In this document: positions 35,526-42,401 of the stretch, in pieces
Numbering within the stretch: position 1 is the first letter of the stretch
How the letters are laid out: each line of letters starts with the position of its first letter
NCBI RefSeq assembly: GCF_000697965.2
Contig: NZ_CP015881.1
Span: forward strand, 806,001-870,000
Direction of reading: 5' to 3'
Length of the DNA stretch: 64,000 nt
Origin: Ensifer adhaerens
GTDB taxonomy: Bacteria > Pseudomonadota > Alphaproteobacteria > Rhizobiales > Rhizobiaceae
Position numbers and translations under genes: made by a program
The notes under the pieces: generated by a model
The model's database searches: none
The model's input: only the letters and a program-made list of their open reading frames with translations
What the model was told of the DNA's origin: nothing

Positions 35526-35559
35526 GAGCGCGCGCTGAGGAGAGCCTCAGCGCGCGCTC
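35526..35559. terminator. 15-bp perfect hairpin between convergent genes
   Basis: Arms 35526-35540 and 35545-35559 are exact 15-bp complements around an AGAG tetraloop. The right arm includes the stop codon of the inverted PfkB gene. It separates that gene from the GATase1-like gene, which points toward it. There is no U-tract, but the stem is very stable and likely acts on both strands. Confidence 0.7.
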
Positions 35560-36446
35560 AGGATCGCTTGCAACTGCTCGATCGACGGAAACGCCGAACG
35601 GGTTCCGGGACGGCTGACAGTGATGGCAGCGGCGCGCGTTGCATGTTCGATCGCGGTGCGATCGAGGCGAGTGCCACGAAGTGCGGCGGATGCGAGCGCC
35701 ACCGCCATGAACGTGTCGCCGGCGCCTGTCGTGTCGACGACGTCGCATTCGACGGCGCCGATCGGGACGCTGCTTTCTGCGGTGACGAGCATGGCTCCGT
35801 CGCCGCCGAAGGTCAGGACGACCTCGCGAACGCCGGCCGCAAGCAGCTTGCGGGCAGCCTCTTCGCCGCTGGTACCGGTCATTGCCTGCGCCTCACCCTG
35901 GTTGAGGAAAGCAATGTCAACCAAGGGCCACAGGGTGCTGAAATAGGGACGCAAGGGAGACGGATTGAAGGCGGTGATCATGTGGCGGGCGCGCGCAGCG
36001 TCAAGGACACCGCGCGTCGTCTCGTCCGACAGGTTTCCCTGGAGCACAGCAAGGTCGCCGGGAACCGCGTCGGCCAGCGCCGCCACGGCGTCGGCAAGCG
36101 TGAGGTTCTGGGCAGAGTCGGTGGTCGTGATGTTGACGTTTTCTCCATCCGGCGTGGTCAGCACGATCGAGAAGTCGGTGGACTTGCCGAGGACCGGCAC
36201 AAGTCTGCTGACCACCGGTTCGCTTGCCAGATGCTGGCGGATCATGTCGGCGCGAAAACCGTCGCCGAAGGCTGCGACAAGGCTCGTCGGCAGGCCGGTG
36301 CGGGCCATGACAACGGCCTGGTTCGCGCCCTTGCCACCGAGGTCCCGGGACCGCTGGCTACCGTGGATCGATGCGCCCGCGGCCGGCATTTCCGACACGG
36401 CGATGGTCTCGTCCACCGTCACATTACCGATTACGTAAGCGTGCAT
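35547..36446 (-). CDS. PfkB-family carbohydrate kinase (ribokinase-like)
   Basis: Sugar or nucleoside kinase of 299 residues. The N-terminal PfkB signature is DLGGKGANQAVVMARTG near residue 37; the C-terminal signature with the catalytic Asp is VDTTGAGDTF near 249. Relatives phosphorylate ribose, fructose or nucleosides at a terminal hydroxyl. It is the only gene of the cluster on the opposite strand. I chose the ATG at 36446 (GAAGG 8 nt upstream), which leaves only 25 bp to the ATG of the BtpA gene. A frame open to 36545 overlaps that gene. Confidence 0.9.
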   Translation of the reverse strand: MHAYVIGNVTVDETIAVSEMPAAGASIHGSQRSRDLGGKGANQAVVMARTGLPTSLVAAFGDGFRADMIRQHLASEPVVSRLVPVLGKSTDFSIVLTTPDGENVNITTTDSAQNLTLADAVAALADAVPGDLAVLQGNLSDETTRGVLDAARARHMITAFNPSPLRPYFSTLWPLVDIAFLNQGEAQAMTGTSGEEAARKLLAAGVREVVLTFGGDGAMLVTAESSVPIGAVECDVVDTTGAGDTFMAVALASAALRGTRLDRTAIEHATRAAAITVSRPGTRSAFPSIEQLQAILSAR

Positions 36447-36471
36447 GAACATACCTTCGAAAGGGAGAGAA

Positions 36472-37314
36472 ATGCAGGAAATATCTGACAAGTCCACAAG
36501 CGCCATAAGGGAAATATTTGGGACTGACAAGGTTCTGATCGGCATGATCCATTGCCCGGCCTTCCCCGGTGCGCCGCGCTATCGGGGCACCGATATGTCT
36601 GTTATCTACGATGCCTGCATGCGTGACGCCGAGGCGTTGGTCGACGGTGGCCTGCATGGCCTGATGATCGAAAATCATGGCGACGTGCCGTTCTCCAAGC
36701 CGGAAGATATCGGCCACGAAACGGCAGCCTTCATGTCGGTCGTCACCGACCGGATCGCGCGGGCGACAGGTGTGCCGCTCGGCATCAACGTCCTTGCCAA
36801 TGCGCCGATCCCGGCCTTTGCCATAGCCATGGCGGGCGGCGCCAAGTTCATTCGCGTCAACCAGTGGGCCAACGCCTATGTCGCCAACGAAGGCTTCATG
36901 GAGGGGCGGGCCGCAGAAGCGATGCGCTACCGCTCATTGCTGCGTGCCGAGCACATCAAGGTCTTTGCCGACAGCCATGTGAAGCACGGCGCCCACGCCA
37001 TCGTGGCCGACCGATCGATCCAGGAGTTGACGCGCGACCTCGCCTTCTTCGACGCCGACGGTGTGATCGCCACCGGTCAGCGCACCGGCAATACGGCAAC
37101 CATCGAGGAGATCGAGGAGATCGGCTCGGCGACGCATCTGCCGCTTCTGGTCGGCTCGGGCGTGACCAAGGACAACATCGTCGAAATCCTCAGGCGCACC
37201 AACGGCGTGATCGTCGCCTCGTCTCTGAAGCAAGGCGGGGTCTGGTGGAACCCGGTCGATATCGAGCGGGTTAAGGCTTTCCGCGCCGCTGCCGAACCCG
37301 CGCTGGAGGCGTGA
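36472..37314 (+). CDS. BtpA/SgcQ-family protein
   Basis: TIM-barrel-like protein of 280 residues from the BtpA/SgcQ family. Signature segments are VLIGMIHCPAFPGAPRY near residue 20, IENHGDVPF near 65, FIRVNQWANAYV near 125 and VIVASSLKQGGVWWNPVD near the C-terminus. BtpA was named from photosystem I biogenesis in cyanobacteria, and SgcQ belongs to a cryptic E. coli sugar operon; the reaction is unknown, though the fold resembles phosphoribosyl-compound isomerases. AAAGGGAGAG fixes the start. It begins the second half of the cluster. Confidence 0.85.
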   Translation: MQEISDKSTSAIREIFGTDKVLIGMIHCPAFPGAPRYRGTDMSVIYDACMRDAEALVDGGLHGLMIENHGDVPFSKPEDIGHETAAFMSVVTDRIARATGVPLGINVLANAPIPAFAIAMAGGAKFIRVNQWANAYVANEGFMEGRAAEAMRYRSLLRAEHIKVFADSHVKHGAHAIVADRSIQELTRDLAFFDADGVIATGQRTGNTATIEEIEEIGSATHLPLLVGSGVTKDNIVEILRRTNGVIVASSLKQGGVWWNPVDIERVKAFRAAAEPALEA

Positions 37315-37316
37315 CA

Positions 37317-37964
37317 ATGGCGGCTGAAACGCTTTCGGAACAGATCCTGCGGGAAAACGCCACCGTCTTCGAAGCCATGGTCAAACATCGCTTCGTCGAG
37401 GACATCGTGATGGAGCGTCTGTCCCCGCAGGTTTTCGAACGCTATCTCGTCTATGAGGGGGCCTTCGTCGAAACCGCGATCTCGATCTTCGCCTTTGCGG
37501 CGGCGAAGGCCGAGACGATCGAACAGAAGCGCTGGCTGATTGCCGTTCTGGATGCGCTCGCCAACCAGCAGATCGCCTACTTCGAACGGATTTTTGCCGA
37601 ACGCAATATCGATCCCGGCGCCTATGATCTCAATGTTGCCGAGGTCGATGCTTTCCGAACGGGTATGCTGGACATCGCCCGCAACGGCGGTTTCCTCGAT
37701 ACCGTCGCTGCCATGTTTGCGGCCGAGTGGATGTACTGGACCTGGTCGAAAAGGGCCGCCCGTTCATCGTTTGCCGATCCACATTTGAAGGAATGGGTCG
37801 AAATGCACGCCGATGATGAGTTTGCGGCTCAGGCGAAGTGGCTGAAGCAAGAACTCGACGTGGCCGGCGACGCGCTCGAGGCTTCCGAGCGCAAACGCCT
37901 GAGCGCTATCTTCGGGCGAGCGCAGCAACTGGAAATCGCCTTTCATGACGCAGCCTACGTCTGA
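37317..37964 (+). CDS. TenA/thiaminase II-like protein lacking the usual Cys
   Basis: TenA-fold, haem-oxygenase-like all-helical protein of 215 residues (RYLVYEGAFVETAISIFAFAAAKA near 40; AAMFAAEWMYWTWSKRA near 128; EIAFHDAAYV at the end with the conserved Glu). The active-site Cys of TenA-C enzymes is replaced (AAEW), as in TenA-E proteins acting on amino- or formylamino-pyrimidines. GGAGG 7 nt before the ATG at 37317 supports this start; a GTG at 37311 would overlap the preceding gene. No THI-box precedes the gene, so ordinary thiamine repression is unlikely. Confidence 0.8.
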   Translation: MAAETLSEQILRENATVFEAMVKHRFVEDIVMERLSPQVFERYLVYEGAFVETAISIFAFAAAKAETIEQKRWLIAVLDALANQQIAYFERIFAERNIDPGAYDLNVAEVDAFRTGMLDIARNGGFLDTVAAMFAAEWMYWTWSKRAARSSFADPHLKEWVEMHADDEFAAQAKWLKQELDVAGDALEASERKRLSAIFGRAQQLEIAFHDAAYV

Positions 37965-37988
37965 TCAAGGCGACATTTGGGAACGACC

Positions 37989-39239
37989 ATGACCTCTCGC
38001 ACCACAGTGGACGGCAAGCGCCTGCTCAAGCGTCTTGATGATTTCGCAAAAATCGGCGGGACGCCGGCCGGGGGCGTCAACCGGCAGGCTTTGTCGGTGG
38101 AAGATCGGGGCTCCCGCCGGCTGCTAGCGGAACTCGCGCTTGCGCGCGGTTTCCGCGTCTTCCAGGATCCGATGGCAAACCTGTTCATCCGGCGGGAGGG
38201 CCTTTTTCCTCAAAGGCCGCCGTTCGTGATCGGCAGCCACCTCGACAGCCAGCCGACCGGCGGGCGCTTTGACGGAGCGCTCGGCACCCTGGCGGCCTTT
38301 GAGGTGATGGAAAGTCTCGAAGATGCCGGCATCGAGACTGATTTTCCGCTTGAGGTCGTTGCCTGGACGAACGAGGAAGGAAGCCGCTTTGCCCCCGGCA
38401 CGATGGGATCGATGGCTTTTGCCGCCGGTGCCATCCCCGAGGCCTGGTCCGATCTTCGCGGCCGCGACGGAGCGTTGTTCGTCGATGAGTTGGAGGCAAC
38501 ACTGAAAGCCCTGCCGGAAGCCGAAATGCGCCCGCTCGGCTTCCCGATCACCGGCTACCTTGAGCTTCATATCGAACAGGGCCCGTCGCTCGAACGGGAG
38601 AACATACCGGTTGGCATCGTCTATGGCATCCAGGGCACGCGGTGGCTGGAGGTCAGGATCGATGGGCAGGCAGCGCATGCGGGCACGACGGCGCTCGAAT
38701 TCCGTCGCGACCCGATGGCCGCGGCCGTTACCGCGCTTGAACCACTGTATAGGAGCGCCATGCCGGGCGACCCGCGCGCACGCTTTACCGTCGGCCGCTT
38801 CGCAGTCGAACCAGGTTCGGTGAACTCGATTCCGGGGTCGGTCACGTTCACCGTCGATCTGCGCCACCCGGAGACCAACGCCATCGACGACCTGGAAGAG
38901 CGGGTCCGGCAGGCATGTGACAACGCCTCTAAAGCCAACGGTTGCCAGAGCACAACGCGGCAAATCTTCGACATGCCGCCGGCCCTCTTTTCAGACGACC
39001 TGCTCACCTGCCTCGATCGCGCTGCCGCATCGCTCGGACTGAAGACCAAGCGTATGCTCTCCGGCGCCTTCCACGATGCCTTGTTCGTCAGTCGTGTCGC
39101 GCCGGCAGCCATGATCTTCGTGCCTTGCCGCGATGGGCTTAGCCACAACGAAGCGGAATATGTCGAGCCCGCGCATTCCATCGAAGGTGCCCGTATGCTG
39201 CTTGCCGCGACCCTCGAAGCGTTTGCTGCGAGCGCATAG
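37989..39239 (+). CDS. M20-type Zn-dependent amidase (AllC/HyuC family)
   Basis: Hydrolase of about 416 residues from the allantoate amidohydrolase/N-carbamoyl-L-amino-acid hydrolase family. Metal motifs are GSHLDSQPTGGRFDGALG near residue 80 and TNEEGSRF near 127; ELHIEQGP lies near 190, AAHAGTT in the dimer-domain region near 224, and DGLSHNEAEYV near the C-terminus. It hydrolyses C-N bonds of carbamoyl, ureido or formamido groups. Next to a TenA-E-like gene, it could act like YlmB on a formylaminopyrimidine, or on a ureide released earlier. The ATG at 37989 is preferred over TTG 37977. Confidence 0.88.
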   Translation: MTSRTTVDGKRLLKRLDDFAKIGGTPAGGVNRQALSVEDRGSRRLLAELALARGFRVFQDPMANLFIRREGLFPQRPPFVIGSHLDSQPTGGRFDGALGTLAAFEVMESLEDAGIETDFPLEVVAWTNEEGSRFAPGTMGSMAFAAGAIPEAWSDLRGRDGALFVDELEATLKALPEAEMRPLGFPITGYLELHIEQGPSLERENIPVGIVYGIQGTRWLEVRIDGQAAHAGTTALEFRRDPMAAAVTALEPLYRSAMPGDPRARFTVGRFAVEPGSVNSIPGSVTFTVDLRHPETNAIDDLEERVRQACDNASKANGCQSTTRQIFDMPPALFSDDLLTCLDRAAASLGLKTKRMLSGAFHDALFVSRVAPAAMIFVPCRDGLSHNEAEYVEPAHSIEGARMLLAATLEAFAASA

Positions 39240-39361
39240 AGCGCGCGCGGGTGCGGCTCGCCGCCCCTGTAGCCAGCGCAGGCGCGCTTCGGTGATGCCA
39301 GCGGGCATGCGCTCCGAAACTGCTGCATCCGGATGGATCATATTTTTTTCGTCGACGATGG

Positions 39362-39925
39362 ATGAGAAATCGCATCGGCTCCGTATATGCGGGTATGGAA
39401 TCGAAAAAAGGCGCTTTCGACGTTATTGGGCAGCTGGCCGCGCTGCGGCGCTACGCGCGTTCGCTTGCGCGCAATTCGCCCGACGCAGAAGATCTCGTTC
39501 ATGATGCCTTGGTGAGAGCCTACGAGCGGCGCTCGACGTTCCGGTCGGGAGCGAACCTTCGAAACTGGCTCTTTGCCATCGTTCGCAACGCCCATATCGA
39601 CCGCGTACGATCGGTAATATCGCGCGGCCAGCGTGACAGCCAGACGGCGCAGGAAGCCGTATCGTCCTACCCGGCCCACCAGGAACACAGCGTCCGGCTC
39701 GCTCAGGTTCGCGAGGCGTTCATGCTGCTGCCGGAGGAGCAGCGCGAAGCCCTACATCTGGTTGCTGTCGAAGATCTCTCCTACCAGGAGGCCGCCGACA
39801 TACTCGACATCCCCGTCGGGACCTTGATGTCGCGCGTCTCCCGTGCACGAGCAGCGCTCAGAGATTTCGAAAGCGGACGGAGGAAGCCTAACCATCTGAA
39901 GCTTGTCGGAGGCGACAATGACTGA
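39362..39925 (+). CDS. ECF-type RNA polymerase sigma factor
   Basis: Sigma-70 family ECF protein of 187 residues. Region 2 spans about residues 30-85 (ARNSPDAEDLVHDALVRAYE; NWLFAIVRNAHIDRVR) and region 4 about 115-170 (LLPEEQREALHLVAVEDLSYQEAADILDIPVGTLMSRVSRAR). A second possible start is the ATG at 39395. Its end overlaps the anti-sigma gene by 8 nt, the usual sigma/anti-sigma coupling. No recognisable ECF autoregulatory promoter was identified in front of it. Confidence 0.92.
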   Translation: MRNRIGSVYAGMESKKGAFDVIGQLAALRRYARSLARNSPDAEDLVHDALVRAYERRSTFRSGANLRNWLFAIVRNAHIDRVRSVISRGQRDSQTAQEAVSSYPAHQEHSVRLAQVREAFMLLPEEQREALHLVAVEDLSYQEAADILDIPVGTLMSRVSRARAALRDFESGRRKPNHLKLVGGDND

Positions 39926-40679
39926 CGTCGAGACGATTACCGATGGCGATCTCGACGCCTACATCGACAATCAGCTCGACGCGACCGGTCGGCTGCGGGT
40001 CGAGACCTGGCTTGCCAGGAATCCGGATGCGGCGGCGCGCGTCATGGCCGACCTCGGCATGCGCACCACGCTCAAACTGGCGATGACGTCGGATGTCGTT
40101 GCCGGTCGTCCAGAGACGCGCGAGGCGGCCCGGCGCCTTTCTTCTGGGCTTGCGAATGCGCGCGTTTGGAACGCGCTGCAAAAGGTTGCGGCGGTCGGCT
40201 TGATGGTGTCAGTCGGGTGGATTGCCCATTCGGCGGTCGGCCCGAGCGAAGTCAATGCCTCGGCCCATCCGCCGGCTTTCGTGGAGCACGCCATCCGCGC
40301 CCATCAGACCTCGGTCGTCAGGGCTGGAATGCCGTCGCAGCCTGAGGTTCAGACCTATGACCGGGACGACATTCGTGCCGCGACCGCCATCGTCATGCCG
40401 GAGCTCCCGAAGGGCTGGAACGTCGTCGATGTCCAGGTGTTCCCCTCGGAATTCGGACCCAGCGTCGAGATGAGCGTCAAGACCGACGCGGGCACGGTCA
40501 TTTCACTTTTCGCCGGCAGGCCCGGTCGTTTCGCGGTCGAACCCGTGAAGGATCTCAACCTTTCCAATGCCGAGGCTGCCTGGTGGCAGGTCGGCGAGGT
40601 TGCCTATGCCGTCGTTTCAAGCAAGCCGGGCATCGGCCTCAGCGACGAGGCCGAGCTTCTCAAGAACTCACTTTACTGA
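39918..40679 (+). CDS. transmembrane anti-sigma factor
   Basis: Single-pass membrane protein of 253 residues. The cytoplasmic N-terminus (DLDAYIDNQLDATGRLRVETWLARNPDAAARV) matches the anti-sigma domain that holds ECF factors. A membrane helix follows at about residues 94-114 (VAAVGLMVSVGWIAHSAVG), then a periplasmic domain of about 140 residues. No zinc HxxxCxxC motif is visible, so it is not a ZAS-type redox sensor. The ATG at 39918 has GGAGG upstream. It sequesters the upstream sigma factor until an envelope signal arrives. Confidence 0.85.
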   Translation: MTDVETITDGDLDAYIDNQLDATGRLRVETWLARNPDAAARVMADLGMRTTLKLAMTSDVVAGRPETREAARRLSSGLANARVWNALQKVAAVGLMVSVGWIAHSAVGPSEVNASAHPPAFVEHAIRAHQTSVVRAGMPSQPEVQTYDRDDIRAATAIVMPELPKGWNVVDVQVFPSEFGPSVEMSVKTDAGTVISLFAGRPGRFAVEPVKDLNLSNAEAAWWQVGEVAYAVVSSKPGIGLSDEAELLKNSLY

Positions 40680-40689
40680 GGAAACCTTC

Positions 40690-41406
40690 ATGTATCAGAA
40701 CCAGAACCGCTTCGGCGGCATGAGTCAGGCTTCGGCCGCCGCCCTCGACGAGGGCCTTCGCCAGCACATGCTGCGCGTCTTCAACTATATGGGCCTCGGC
40801 CTCGTCGTGACGGGCCTTGTCGCCTTCATCGTCGGCACCACGCCGGCGCTTTACGTGCCGATCTTCTCCACGCCGCTGAAATGGGTGGTGATGCTGGCGC
40901 CGCTCGCCTTCGTCTTCTTCTTTTCCTTTAAGATGCATTCGATGTCGGCATCCTCGGCACAGATGACCTTCTGGGCCTTCTGCGCCGTTATGGGCCTGTC
41001 GCTCGCTTCCGTCTTCCTGGTCTTCACCGGCGCCAGCATCGCCCGCACCTTCTTCATCGCCGCCACCATGTTCGGAGCGACGAGCCTCTACGGCTATGTG
41101 ACGAAACGGGACCTCGCGAAGTTCGGTTCGTTCATGATCATGGGTCTGATCGGCGTGATGATCGCCTCGATCGTCAACATCTTCCTCGGTTCCAGCGCCC
41201 TTCAGTTTGCCGTCTCGGTGATCGGCATCGTCGTCTTCGTCGGTCTGACCGCCTGGGACACGCAGAACATCAAGGAGCAGTATGCCGACAACTTCGACCA
41301 GGAATCCCAGCAGAAGCTGGCGGTCTTCGGCGCTCTCTCGCTCTACCTGAACTTCGTCAACATCTTCCAGCTGCTGCTGAATTTCACCGGCCAGCGCGAA
41401 GAGTAA
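40690..41406 (+). CDS. Bax inhibitor-1/YccA family membrane protein
   Basis: Integral membrane protein of 238 residues with seven hydrophobic segments, characteristic of the BI-1/YccA family (LRVFNYMGLGLVVTGLVAFIVG; GATSLYGYVTKRDLAKFG near 135; FVGLTAWDTQNIKEQY near 190). Bacterial members are linked to FtsH regulation or calcium leak. It begins 10 bp after the anti-sigma stop, so it may be carried on the same transcript. Full length, no anomalies. Confidence 0.92.
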   Translation: MYQNQNRFGGMSQASAAALDEGLRQHMLRVFNYMGLGLVVTGLVAFIVGTTPALYVPIFSTPLKWVVMLAPLAFVFFFSFKMHSMSASSAQMTFWAFCAVMGLSLASVFLVFTGASIARTFFIAATMFGATSLYGYVTKRDLAKFGSFMIMGLIGVMIASIVNIFLGSSALQFAVSVIGIVVFVGLTAWDTQNIKEQYADNFDQESQQKLAVFGALSLYLNFVNIFQLLLNFTGQREE

Positions 41407-41433
41407 CAGTCGCCGATATCAAGGACATATCTT

Positions 41434-42000
41434 ATGGATCGCAATGATCAGCAGGCCATAGACGGCCTGTTCTCCAAGCTCGCCCAGGCGGAGCGCCAAT
41501 CCGCTCCGCGCGACGCGGAAGCCGACCGCTTCATTCAAGAGCGGATAGGCCAGCAGCCGGGCGCGCCCTATTACATGGCGCAGACGATCGTCGTACAGGA
41601 ACAGGCACTGGAGGCGGCTCAACGCCGTATCGAAGAACTGGAAGCGCACACCGCACAAAGCCAGCAGCGCGGCGGCTTCTTCTCCTCGATGTTCGGCAGC
41701 AACGCTGCTCCTCAGCGCCCGGCGCCACAACAGGCCGGGTATGGCCGTGCGGCCCCGAGCTCGCCATGGGGCAACCAGAGCCAGGCTTACGGCCAGCCGA
41801 TGCAACAGCGCACCGGCGGCGGCTTCCTCGCGGGCGCCGCGCAGACCGCAATGGGCGTCGCCGGTGGCGTCCTGCTCGGCAATGCGATTGCCGGCATGTT
41901 GGGTGGTAACGAGGCCCAGGCCGCTCAACCAGCCGCCCCTGCCCCGGAGCCGGAAGCGCCCGTTGACGACATGGATTTCGGCGGCGACGAAGATATTTGA
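41434..42000 (+). CDS. DUF2076 domain-containing protein
   Basis: Protein of 188 residues, DUF2076 family. An N-terminal helical part (DQQAIDGLFSKLAQAERQ; residues 30-40 AEADRFIQERIGQQPGAPYYMAQTI) and a coiled-coil (EQALEAAQRRIEELEAH) are followed by a Gln/Pro/Gly-rich linker and a hydrophobic Gly/Ala-rich segment (GGFLAGAAQTAMGVAGGVLLGNAIAGML), ending in an acidic tail. Family members are periplasmic or membrane-associated with no established function. It follows the BI-1 gene after 27 bp, likely in the same operon. A hairpin follows. Confidence 0.88.
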   Translation: MDRNDQQAIDGLFSKLAQAERQSAPRDAEADRFIQERIGQQPGAPYYMAQTIVVQEQALEAAQRRIEELEAHTAQSQQRGGFFSSMFGSNAAPQRPAPQQAGYGRAAPSSPWGNQSQAYGQPMQQRTGGGFLAGAAQTAMGVAGGVLLGNAIAGMLGGNEAQAAQPAAPAPEPEAPVDDMDFGGDEDI

Positions 42001-42010
42001 CGCCGCTTTT

Positions 42011-42044
42011 GGCTTCCGGGGACCATCCCCCTCCCCCGGAAGCC
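42011..42044 (+). terminator. hairpin after the DUF2076 gene
   Basis: Perfect 11-bp arms GGCTTCCGGGG (42011-42021) and CCCCGGAAGCC (42034-42044), loop 12 nt, 10 bp after the stop codon, followed by a pyrimidine-rich stretch. Likely terminator of the sigma/BI-1/DUF2076 transcript. Confidence 0.65.
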
Positions 42045-42303
42045 AGCCTTCCCTCAGAGCCAACCCTTTCTCATGATCCCAGCTGCACCAAGCCCACCGC
42101 CTGTCCCCCATCCGGTCACGATGACCCGCCACCTTGTCGGTCGCGCAGGGTGGGCGGAGTTCGGCTTGCTGTTTGCCGCCCGCTCCATGGCCTATCCGAC
42201 AAGGCGGACCACGCGGCATGCCTGACGACGCCGACCCTGACCAACGTTCATCAGACCCTACAAGCGCGGCTCCGCTGAAGCGGTTTCGCGGTCACCTACT
42301 TTG

Positions 42304-42348
42304 CGCCCGCAACCGTCGACCAGACGGGCGGGCGACGCTTTTTCTTTT
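42304..42348 (+). terminator. terminator-like hairpin with T-tract in the TerC leader
   Basis: CGCCCGC (42304-42310), an AA bulge and CCGTC (42313-42317) pair with GACGG (42323-42327) and GCGGGCG (42328-42334) around a 5-nt loop. TTTTTCTTTT begins at 42339. It stands about 55 bp before the TerC-CBS start, where it could act as an attenuator or end an unseen upstream transcript. Confidence 0.55.
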
Positions 42349-42401
42349 CCCATCAACAATAGAAGGATTGGCCTTGCCTTGAGGGCTGGCCTTTAAACCC
42401 A

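Larger units (their letters stand above)
42001..42401. other. intergenic leader region upstream of the TerC-CBS gene
   Basis: About 400 bp holding two hairpins, listed separately, and no convincing gene. Because TerC-family genes are often controlled by manganese-sensing yybP-ykoY riboswitches, I looked for that core (GGGGAGTA plus a second conserved loop) and did not find it. Confidence 0.5.

Noticed and set aside
36300..37330. TPP riboswitch (THI-box) controlling the TenA-like gene
   Set aside because: No CTGAGA-type core with the second conserved loop was seen before the BtpA or TenA-like genes.
42001..42401. yybP-ykoY (manganese) riboswitch before the TerC-CBS gene
   Set aside because: The GGGGAGTA-type core and paired conserved loop could not be found by eye; a covariance-model search would be decisive.
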